A DNA stretch of 64,000 nucleotides from Galaxea fascicularis (lineage: Eukaryota > Cnidaria > Anthozoa > Scleractinia > Euphylliidae), in the NCBI GenBank assembly GCA_948470475.1, contig OX419336.1, positions 37,873,512 to 37,937,511 of the forward strand, given 5' to 3'. Below are positions 23,410 to 33,829 of the stretch, piece after piece (position 1 is the first letter of the stretch; every line of letters begins with the position of its first letter). Below the pieces are notes generated by a model. That model made no database searches. It was not told the origin of the DNA and saw only the letters and a list, made by a program, of their open reading frames with translations. Both the position numbers and the translations under genes were made by a program.

Positions 23410-23622
23410 CTCCATTCACACCAACTAAACATGTTTAATTAAATCAGGTTTAGAAAAATGAAAACCGTTAAACAAAAACTGGAACTCAGGGTTTTATGCT
23501 GGATTTAGATGAACTTTAACATGTTCTTTAATTTGCATTGAGTTTGCAGAAAAAGAATTTTAAACTGTGTTTAACTAAACAACTTTTAAACATGTTTAAG
23601 CTTTGGTGTGAACAGGGCATTA
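23410..23622. mobile_element. MITE with CCATTCACACCAA ends
   Basis: CCATTCACACCAACTAAAC at the left pairs with the right-hand CTTTGGTGTGAACAGGG. AACATGTTTAA occurs subterminally on both sides. It is noncoding. Confidence 0.55.
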
Positions 23623-24112
23623 GTTATTGTACTCCTTGGTGACAAAGGTGAAGATGACTTGAAAACAAAATGAGAAAGGCAAAAACAATAGCACATTTAT
23701 GAGAAATTCTGCCTTAAGCCTGACTTGGAAACATCACTTGGAATAATAAATAGAGCAAACGCAGTTACTGTTCATTTCTCCATTCTTTTTTTCTGGTCAT
23801 GAGCATTCTGTGCATGTACCCATGAGCATTCTGTGCATTCCCAATTTCCGGAAGGAACCTTAATCGGTACAACTACATGTGCAAGCATGTTGGTAATAAG
23901 GCAAACAAGTAAATATAATCCTTGATCATCAATAAACTCCTTTCCCACCACAAGGTGGGATTTGTAAATATACATAGTATATTTACTTATTGTCTACAAT
24001 ATTATTTTTTAGCACGGCCAGCATTGCTGCACTGAACAGATGGTAATTTGATTCTTTTATGTTCGCGCATAATGTCTATGGTCACCACAGACTTTGCATC
24101 TTCATTAATGTC

Positions 24113-27100
24113 TTAACGGCCGTTGGAACTCACAAAAGATTCCTGAAAGAGGGCAAAGAAAAAATGTAAGGCATTAGGACACAAAAGGAAACAAAGCCTT
24201 GTTTGTTGTGTTGGAGGAAAATAGGCGCACTGGATTTTTGGTTCCGCTCTTGGCTTAGATTGATAAACCACCTTGCTTCTGCCCATTTTTCAGGGGGCTA
24301 CGTTGAAGGACAATAAAAACCAACTTGAATGCATATACATTAAGTTCGCCTGCATGGAGCAGGGGTTTCGTTAATTGAAGAAAAAGGAGGGTATAGGATT
24401 CTAAATATATGGGTACCCCTACGGCAAAGATGGGTACTGTTGTTCAGAGTATATGGGTGCCAGTAACCGGGTCCCAGCTTCTAATAACAACCCTGATGGC
24501 CAGTACTGAATGAGGAGGGAAATGGAAGATATAAAATCAAAAAGGCCCCTGGACTATGTATCTATTGCAGCCATGCTCTTCCATTTTGGCGTACCCACAC
24601 AGATTACACAAACATGTGTAAATGTGCTTTGTCCTGGGACCTTCAATGTTGTTACCAACATTTTATTCAAACCAAACAAAACTGATTCAAATATTTTCTT
24701 TGTTCAAAAAAGCATTCACCTATCCACCTCAATAAAGCAAACAATCATTTATAATGGCCCAATCCTTGCCATACAAAGAAAGATAAATTACTATTTAAGA
24801 GGAATAGCGCACAGCAAAAAAATCATTTCTCCCATTATTGCTAAATCTCACTTTATCACTTTGCTCACACAGCTGTTGTTTGGAAGACTACCCCAAACAC
24901 TGTTTGCTACATTTGTGGACTCACCAGTCAGCCTGAAAGTATCAGAAGATCCAGGCCACATCCATTATAACGGAAATAAACCCAATTTAAAAAACTAAGA
25001 CCATGCTTGCGACAAATTTCCATCAAACTGGACTACCAAGCTCAAACAAACTTCCACACCAACCTGGTGTCTGGTGTCTCTTATCATCTTATAGTATTAT
25101 GTATAATTATATATTTATCATTAATAAGTAATTTAAGTAGTGTCCCAGATTAGTAGGCCTGAGGGCAAGCTAGAAGATTACACACTCAAATAAAGTTGTT
25201 GATTGATTGATTTAATTATTTCCAACTCAACTACTGACACATAACCTTTAGCAACACACAAATTAACTTTTAACTACCTTGGGACTCAGCAGAGCTACAC
25301 TTTTAAGATTTCACTGTCAAATTGGCAGTCTACACTGTATCTGGTCTTTAAAATGCTCATCCAACAAATTCTCAAAAATGTTTAAAAAAGAACATGAACA
25401 CTAAACTAGACGCCAATACATCTTGCCAATTCTACCAGCAAACCATTCATGTACAACAGATGTTCATTGTATAGCCTATATGTAAGGTACCTCTATGTCA
25501 ATTGGGTAGAGGAGTGGGGAGTTCAATAACTCACTTGGGCCCAGGGGTACAGCTAGCAGCACAATAGACATCATAATAACATGCAAGATCTATCTTCTTA
25601 CCATTCCTCCAGCCTGCTGCATAGCACGGCTGTATGATTGACTGATGTAGCGGGAGAAGTACTGTGATACCGAGCCACAAGCTTTCGATGTTTCCTTGAC
25701 AACTCTTTTACCAACACACATTGCCAACGCAAAGTTTGACCAGTTTCTGTCTTTCCCAACCATATTATCAATTTCCTTACTCAGCTTATCATACGTCAAG
25801 GATGCTGCATTTTCCAAAACATATGAAACCAAGTAATTTTGAGTACCCTGTCAAAACACGTACATCACATCAGTTGAAGAGAAAAATCTGCCACAATTAA
25901 CAGTAGTAATTTTATTAGATTTTAGACTCTTATTAGTTTAAGAGAACGAAAATCTTCCACACTAATTTTAATGGTCAAAGACGGAATTGTGAACAATAGA
26001 GTGAGCTCCACCACAGAAAAAGTGACACTCAATACCAGACAGTTTTAATATGGTTAATCAACTAGACATCTGTCCAGTCAAATTTACAAAAACACTCTTC
26101 TGTATTTTCCAAAAATGTTAGAGTACTTAATGCTCTCAAAAAAAAAAAAGCTTACCATACCCCCTCCAAAGGCAATGTGTTCAACTTAACCCAGAAACAA
26201 CAAAGTGCCTTGAAGGCTGGTAAATTGAGTGAGTTTTAATGAGGTTCATTATAAACGAATTTGTGGGAGAACAACAGTCCATTTTTTTGTATCAGGGTTT
26301 GGTTGATAATACCGGTATTGTGTTGCACTATCAGTATATTACATATTCTCCTTGTTGTTCTCCAAATAGTTCCTAATTCTTCTTTAGTGACCATTTTCTT
26401 TATTCTCCTGACCTGTGTTTATGACTGCATATTGATACTTTAGGGGAAATTACATGCTAGTCATTGATGAAGCTCAAGAGGTAAAACAAGGATTAAAAAG
26501 ATGCATAGAATGTCATATATACAGCTGTACAAGTGCCTTCTCAGAGCATCTAAGGAGTGATGGTATTTATTTGTTATATAGGGTATACATGACTATACAG
26601 CTGTACATGGATTTAATTATTGTTTCAGCTTGTAGATTGTGTTTCTTGTGACAAGGAACAAGTTTTGTTATACAGGGGGTGTCAAAACAGGGTTTTGTTC
26701 CAGAGTTTTTGGGCAGGCTGTATAATACTGTTTGTTCCGTCAGGAACCTTGTCGCCATGGGGTGTGTTATATCAGGATTCCACTGTATTTTTTAATTGGA
26801 CCCCTCCAGTTCTTCAGAAAATGTAATGCTAATTTTCATTTCATAAAATTTGGTCTTTGAGCTTTCATTACTTCTTGGAATTCCCAACAACCCTCCCTAC
26901 ACTGTAGCTAAAGTTTGGATAGGTATGGAACCTCAATGTAATACATATATTTGTGTGTATTTTATCATAAATCTTGTGGCTCAAGCTACACTGAATAATA
27001 ATGATTTCAACAAATGGATCTGATGTGTTTACGTTTATAGCAAGAACATCAATTTCCGGGCCAACGTTGTACGATGGTGAGATTCTTCTGTAAAGGTTTC

Positions 27101-30100
27101 AATACAACTGTAGGTAGGGCAGAAGAAGGTTTTGTCTTGAGGCATACAAGTAGTTGCCATATTACAGTCAGGGACAGGACAAGTCGTGTAAAATAAATTT
27201 CAAGGGATAATTTTCAAGGCAATAAGCCACAAAGGAGAGATTCTGTGGCACCTTGAAATTTTATAAGCTAGAATTTGTAAGAAAAACCACTGGTCAGCAA
27301 GACCGTATGACAAGGGTTGTCTAATAGAAAGGCCATAGGTGCTCCCCATTTTGAAATACATGTATAAGCCTGAAACATTTCTCACTAATTACTTTCTGCA
27401 AGGTTCTACTGTTCCTTATAAAAAGTGGGTTGTGTTTGTGTTCATGTAAAGTTGATCATGTGGTTAGCTGTTGTAAAAGGCCTACTAAAATTAGTTGTTG
27501 TTTTTTTCCCAAAACAGTGACTTTTCAAGTGTTTCTTTGAACAAACATGTGCAAAAAAACATGCTGGAAAATGTTATATAATTAATTACCGTCACTCTTC
27601 CTTCATATCGGGTATAAATGGCATCGCCTGCTTGCTGCATCTTACGAGCAAGTTTTTGTATTGTAGGGTCTGAGGAATGCTGTTCTCCTTCAGGTGATGG
27701 TTGAAGAGGAGAACCCTTAGTAATAATTTCACTATCAGGAACCAAGTCTTCCTCTGCCTCACAGCATTCCTGAACACCTAACAATATTAAAAAATATAAT
27801 TAAATGTAAATTAAACCAAACAAACATTAATTTTATTTTAAGCAAACATTTCAGAGGTTTCCTAATTTCTTAACCAACCTCATATTTTTAACAAGGAAAC
27901 AATGTTCCTTTGAAACTTTAAATCCGAAATTCTGATCTGAGATGATGTCATTACATGTATTAAGCAGATGCGAATCTGCATCTCCAAACATGATTCATAA
28001 TAAATAATTTTCTGTTAAAAATTCATGATCAAAGTCAAAGACATCTTCTTTCAAAGACAGGTTTCTTATGTTTTATGCAAATCATTAATGGCCATGCAAA
28101 AAATTGATGAAAGTATTGTAGCTATTAACCACAAAACAAAAAATTATAGACTATGATTATGTAATCAGTTCCATAGACCACTGGCTTCTATTAAATTTTT
28201 GATGTAGTTTTATAGCGGTCTGCACCAAATTGAGTTAGCACATACTAACTTAACCTCTCTGTGTTGCTAAACAAAATAAACTTCTCTACCCTTAAACCTT
28301 CATTTTGTAATTTGAAAAGCCAGCAAAGACCAAAACAATACAATTACTGGGAGTTAATGTTTAGACAACACACCTTTTCTTATGATATTAATAATATCCA
28401 AACATTCTTGGAAGTGGAAATAAAGTCTCACATAGCGCGCATGTTGTTGCTCAATAATAAGATAGGTCTGTCTTTGGTGTTGCATTTCGAGATTTCAGCT
28501 CCCAAATTCAGACCAGGAGAAACACAAGAGACACACTAAGCCAAGTAATCATGACAAGTTCTGTCACTTTAAATATGCATTTTCTTGTTCTTAAACTTTT
28601 GTCAAATAAGCATGTGTTTTGTTAACAGTAAACCTATTTGACAAACAGAGAGAGTGATATGATCGACAACAAACAAATCAGTACATGTTTGTCTTGTGAC
28701 ATTCAAGTGCAGATGAAAGACGTTCACAGTCTTCCTTTTTTACGGAGAGTTGAAGGAACAAGATAAAAATTCTTAAGATTCACAAAATGATAGTACATCC
28801 ATCCAGTAAAGAAGTGAAAATTTGACATCAAAACAATCATGACCAAGTATTTTAGAGGAAGAAAACAAGTCCCCCAAACTTACAAAAATTGTTTTTCAAT
28901 AGTTATTGTAATACTTTTACTAAGGGCTGCATTTCTACATTCAATTTGATGAACTGTTGCTTTTAATTCCACACAAATTCAGAAAACATGGTCAGGTGTC
29001 TTAGATTTGAAAGTACTCTTGGGGGTGAAAAATGGAAACTTTCTTTAGTCTTTAAATGCTAAATGTATTTTCCTTTGGTCATTGCTCAATAATACTTGAT
29101 TGTTGCCTCAAATTCAATCCAGAGCACCTAGAGTTGGAAAGGAAGTATTGCATTGTATTGCTGCTAGTTGTACAGATTCAAGCTCAGTCAGTTTACCATT
29201 TGTTCTCAAACTGTTGGCAGATAGCTATGTTTTGTTAATGAAACTAACAGAACCTGACTGTTCATGCTTATAAAACATGCCAGCTTAGTTTGATAATACA
29301 CAGACGAAAGTGTTCCAGTCATGAACTTTGATTAGCAGTGTTTGATCATTACTATAAATAGCCTTATGTTTATCACTTCCATTACTTTAAATTTCAAAAC
29401 TTCATTTCTACTTATTAAGTATTACAACTTCATTAACCAAATAACAGTTATATAAAAAAAGAAGATGAAAGTCTTGGTATAATAAATTATTATACCAAGA
29501 TATGCATCTTCTTACGTGTACAACAAGACTTTAACCATGAAAAGTGTTTACTATCAACAAGGACTAGTGGCATAATTATAAATTTACACCAAAACAAATA
29601 GGATCACAAGGTAGTCTTGACATTTGTTTGGAACTATTCCATAAAAAGCTACTTGTACTTAAGATTATCTTCATGTTTGCTGGGATGAAAAACCATGTGA
29701 ACCAACAGTGATCGTCAGAGACTTCTTGCTGACATTTAGCAGGGGTGGAAATAACGGCCGATGATCAGTAATTACCAATCAAATTTACCAGCCAGAAATG
29801 AAATAAAATTATAAAATTTCACAAGAATAAACATGTTAACCGGACAAAGCTGGCTGCTAATCACCTATCAATATGTTTTACCTCAATTTCCATCTCTGCA
29901 TTAGTGTCTCAAAAATCAGGAACAAAGAAAACTTATTAATTTTTATTGACACAGTTTAAATTAGTGCCCACAACAAAAACATTTTTATTTTCTTATATGA
30001 ATCTAAATGTCCCCCAATGAACTTCTGCAAAGAAATTTTTCGATTCAAACAAAACACAAATTTTTAATGATTTTTTAAAAACTTCAAAATACTATTTTTT

Positions 30101-33100
30101 TTTAGGTCGACCCACCCCACTGATAGATGGCCGGCGGGCTCATGATAGGTACAAGTGACAGTGTCTCAGGCATAGAGTCAGGAACCTCAGGAACAATGAA
30201 AACATGTCTCGCTCAAGCTTTAGTATTTTAAGAGTAGGGTTAATCTTGAGACGCTATGTAGGAAGAATGCAACTTATTTTCTAGTGAAATGAGAGCAAGA
30301 CTAAAGTCAGGTGTTCCTGAACATATACATCACAACTCCTCCTGAACCGAGAGGAGACTAATGTGAATGGTAGACCAAAATGGCGGCAAATTTGAAAGTT
30401 TGTAACAAGTTATCAAAAATTTGTGTTTTGCTCAAATCAAAACATTTCTATACAGAAGTTCATTGGGTGATGTCTACATTCATATAAGAAAATAAACTTT
30501 TCTTCGTTATGGGCATTTTAATAATTGAGTTATGTTTGTAAACAAAAACAGGACTGCAACTTTACCAAAATGACACATACAAAAAGAAAGATACATGCAG
30601 TGCTTGTTGGTAATTCAAGATTCTTGGCCTGAAACTGCTTAAACTGTCAACAAGGACTAGTTGCATGTTTATAAATTCTAACCAAAACAAATACATGTAG
30701 GATCACAAGGAAACCTTGACACTTGTTTGGAACTAGTCCATGCTACAATGTACATACCCAAAGCTACTTGTACTGAAGATAACCTTCACATTTCACTGGA
30801 TGAAAAGACCATGTGAAACAATACTGATTATCATTAGATGGATTTTTACCCCCTTTTCACTGGCTGAGAGCCCACCACATATCCTGCAAATAACTACTTA
30901 CAAATAACGGTCTGCTCATGCGTAATATTGTCTAAATGCGTTTTGGCTGCAAATAATATTTTGCTCATGCGCAATTGTAACCACACTAGAATAAATTATT
31001 TAACTGAGAAGGAAACCAAATATTGATTTCTGCCAGCAGCGCACGCTTACTGCTTCCCCAAAAAAATATCAAAACAAACTTGGTGATCGAATGATCACAA
31101 GTGATCTCCTGATCTCCTCTCGGTTTGATCTTAGTGGCGAGCAGATCAATTATTTGCCTCAGCCTTCAGCTTCGGCAAATAATTTACCTGCTTGCCACTA
31201 ACAAATCAAGATATTTTACTCAACTTTGTCCAATAATTATTGTTAATTGTCTTCTTGTCAACACCACAGGTCTCAACAGAACTTTGAACAGCCATTGCTA
31301 TGCTATTTTCAGATGTAACATTGAAGTACATGGCCGGTGGATCTACAGATCAAGGCGCTTCTACAGCCGTAACACTAACTAGGAACACCTGTGACAGGAG
31401 TTAAGGGATATGGGTTTAACTGAGAACCCTACAACACTTAGTGTCTCAATAATCAGGAACAATGAAAAATAATGGGTGTTATTAAAATAAAAAACAATCA
31501 GCAGCCCCGATTGAGGTCTGTTTACATGTTTGTCTTTTGATTTTTAATCAAGGACAATACAGCCGTATGCAAATGCATTGTTAAGAGTAGAAAGGAAATA
31601 GAAGAAATACAATTAAATAAGACATTGGAGATCCGTCACAGAAGTTTTGTCTCTCTCATGCTGAGAAGCTATGAGGAAGCTAAATATAGGTTCTCTTTTT
31701 AGACAAATTAAATCCATTTTTTCCCTCAATAATGGTTTTTCTAATTCTCTATAAAGAAAAACAGCCAAAAGGCTTGCAATTCCCTTTGAAAGACATCAAA
31801 AAATACATTTAAGAATTCCCATGGATACAGAAAAATCAGAAGAAGATCCTCTCTCTGGGAGCTACATTCAATTTTTTAATAAGTAGTTTCTTCAATACTC
31901 CAGTAAAATATTCAACAAAAAACTTTGCACAGACCCTACTGCCAAACTTAAATGTATTGTATAACATATATTTTCATTATGACCAGTACTCCAACTTACA
32001 TCTGAAATGGAATGGTAGCTACACCCAAAAATAATGATGTTGGTATTTCAACCTAACCCCTCTTCATCCCTTCACAATTCTCCTCTCCCTCCCCCTGACT
32101 TCAAATCTGTTTTTGTTGATTGTTGTTGCTATTCTGATTGGTTGCAACAACTGGCAACATCAAAAGGCACAAGCACAACACACAGCACTGTAAATCAATC
32201 TAACCCAAGGCTGTTCTCTGAGAAAAGAAGTTGGGCACCCAAATTCTCTAAACCGTTGAAATCCAGGGCACCCAGTATAAAAGTTTGGTGTAAAAACCAA
32301 TATTTCCTGGTTGCCCAAAGGCATAAGTAAGTCGCCAGGGATGACCGGGTGTGGCTAGAGCACAGTCCTGCTAACCTCTCTTCCTCCCACTTTTCCTTCC
32401 GTTGCCTTCAACTCTTTTGTAACTTAGAAAATGGCTATATACCATTTCTGAGTTGTAGTATTATAGTCTGTGTATGTGTGAGGCGGATTTCACTCCTTCG
32501 CTTGATTGCTCAATTCCTGTTAATATTTCGTGAATCTACTGACCAGTGAAAATGCTTGGCATATATTCGCATTTCAAACGAAGATAGTCCAATAGCTTGC
32601 TTGCCGGCCATCTGTACGTAAACCAAATTTACGATCATGTAAACAGCCAAATGAGAAAACAAATTTCATTAAGATACTACAGATGGCTAACAAAAGAAAT
32701 TCAGAAGAGGAACGTGCTTTTCATATTTTTCTCTGGGTTGAGTGTCTTCAGTGGAGGTCTGTTAACTTATATTTGACCCTGTAAAGACCTAATCATGTGT
32801 AAAATATGATGCAAATCGGAAATGTTTCTGCGTAGCCCAAACATAATTAATTGTACATGCATCATTGTCATACTAACCCTGTTCCAAAACACGAGTAGAG
32901 TTTGAGTCAGAAAATGCATGTATAATTAATGTACAGCTGTATGGGGCTGTGTGGAAATATCATGCTTTTCTTTTGGAACTTCCAGTTACGAAGGAATCAA
33001 AATCACCTGCAAGTGGTTTATAATCCATTAGATGTTCTGAGTTTAGTGGCTCATAGCGTGCCATCATGATTTTATTGCTTAAGTTATTTTGACTGGTCAA

Positions 33101-33829
33101 ACCAAAAGGGAACATCAATATTGGAACAGGCACATTCACGTGGCACTGTGAAAAGTAGGCTAACAGGCAAAAAGAAAAGAAAAGACATTTTATGAAAGCC
33201 ATGGATTGGTTAATCTTAAATATTGACAGGATTTCATGATAAAACCATGCTACGAAACTCTGCTACGTGATGTAGATATCGATCCACAATAAATTACGCA
33301 AACAAGTGCAAACTACAAGGAAGCAACGTGATCTTTGTCAAGTCTGTAAGCTCACAGCTGTGTAAAAGCTGTGAGTTTACACTTCAGTAATCCTTTATAT
33401 TAAACTATCAACGTGCGCGCCCTCTCCAGTATCGATCATGCACGTAGTTGATGGACTTGCAACTGTATGGCGTCCACGAAAAACATCCGTGGTGGTCCTT
33501 TATTCCAAAACAGGAAACCTGAACCAATATAAGCTTTCACGTGGCTGCCTTTGAGGTATTTTCAATGGTCAACGTCCCTTACAGTTAAAAACATCAACAA
33601 CTTTTAAGCTTACTACTTTACCTCGAGCTTTCTGTTGCTTGTTTTCAAGAACAACGGGCGAGTCAGTTGGTTCAAACTTTGCATAGCCGCCAAATGAGCT
33701 TACGGGCTCTGCGAGCCTTAAGAACTCCTCGAAGAGCAAACATGCCTGTTTCTCAATATCCTCTAAATTCTCTTCTGAGTTCTCTACGGGTGTTTTGCTT
33801 GGCTTGAAGTAAGGCATGCCCTCTGCCAT
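24113..33829 (-). CDS. BID: BID-like BH3 protein of the Bcl-2 fold (four exons)
   Basis: BID links death-receptor caspases to mitochondrial outer-membrane permeabilisation. Exons: 33829-33622, 27777-27590, 25847-25602 and 24142-24113, giving 223 residues (MAEGMPYF to VSSNGR) with phases joining cleanly. An N-terminal helix (about 21-41) is followed by an acidic loop and a BH3 motif near 112-123 (LARKMQQAGDAI). Helices around NWSNFALAMCVGKRVV (167 on) align with BID's central hydrophobic helix; the end YSRAMQQAGGMESF matches BID's C-terminal helix and a BH2 tail. There is no transmembrane anchor. BH1 is degenerate (NWSN instead of NWGR). The exon 3/4 intron falls at the position after GGW that is conserved in Bcl-2 genes. 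Exon 2 could instead end at 27596. Exon 3 read through its donor would end MVRR at 25590. BID identity rests on domain order, lack of anchor and synteny; a BAK-like origin is the alternative. Confidence 0.75.
24510..25220 (+). repeat. Probable retroelement-derived block with LINE/SINE-like 3' tail
   Basis: A 162-codon frame (24510-24998) starts with ATG but has no recognised domain. It is followed by TAGTGTCCCAGATTAGTAGG and an AATAAAGTTGTTGATTGATTGATT end. That tail recurs in degraded form near 41809-41880 (AGTGTCCCAGTTAGTCGG). Short tandem GATT ends are common for non-LTR elements. It lies in the last intron of the BID-like gene on the opposite strand. I cannot assign a family. Confidence 0.4.
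29461..29511. repeat. 51-bp palindrome in a BID-like intron
   Basis: TCTTGGTATAATA, a centre AAT and TATTATACCAAGA form a perfect 13-bp-arm palindrome (29472-29500). Outer arms GAAGATG and CATCTTC extend it. Confidence 0.7.
29559..30830. repeat. Nested direct and inverted duplications in BID-like intron 1
   Basis: A segment at 29559-29716 starting AAGGACTAGTGGCATAATTA recurs as a diverged direct copy at 30648-30830 (both contain AGGATCACAAGG, GTTTGGAACTA and AGCTACTTGTACT). Between them, 29951-30090 and 30395-30530 are inverted copies sharing CCCAATGAACTTCTG and AAAACACAAATTTTT. The arrangement suggests a foldback element inserted into, or duplicated with, its flanks. Confidence 0.6.
32960..33202 (-). 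CDS. Possible small secreted peptide precursor, or strong cryptic exon, in BID-like intron 1
   Basis: An ATG-led 80-codon frame begins MAFIKCLFFSFCLLAYFSQC, which reads as a signal peptide. A 60-residue hydrophilic remainder ends in a basic tail (SSKRKA) before TGA. The same DNA is also a textbook 3' splice site (a long pyrimidine run, then TTTTCACAG), so the leader may be only a polypyrimidine tract translated by chance and the rest an alternative exon. I do not recognise the product. It is on the same strand as the BID-like gene. Confidence 0.25.
   Translation of the reverse strand: MAFIKCLFFSFCLLAYFSQCHVNVPVPILMFPFGLTSQNNLSNKIMMARYEPLNSEHLMDYKPLAGDFDSFVTGSSKRKA

Larger units (their letters stand above)
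13389..24112. other. Long intergenic region between the carrier and the BID-like gene
   Basis: I see no convincing protein-coding gene in this stretch of more than 10 kb. It should contain the missing 5' exon(s) of the glutamate carrier. Candidates are an ATG-led exon at 16147-16117 (donor GTAGGA) and an exon ending at 14448 (donor GTAAGC). An inverted CCAAT box at 16311-16320 near a GC-richer stretch could mark its promoter. The rest is MITEs, SINE pieces and unassigned AT-rich DNA. Small open frames here look like chance or lie in repeats. Confidence 0.5.

Noticed and set aside
24510..24998. 162-codon plus-strand frame as a host gene
   Set aside because: No recognised domain, antisense within an intron and followed by a retroelement-like tail; more likely repeat-derived.
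25590..25601. MVRR stop as the definite end of the BID-like protein
   Set aside because: The codons overlap a strong GTAAGA donor at the conserved BH2 intron position, and a matching acceptor gives a BH2-like tail. Kept only as an alternative.
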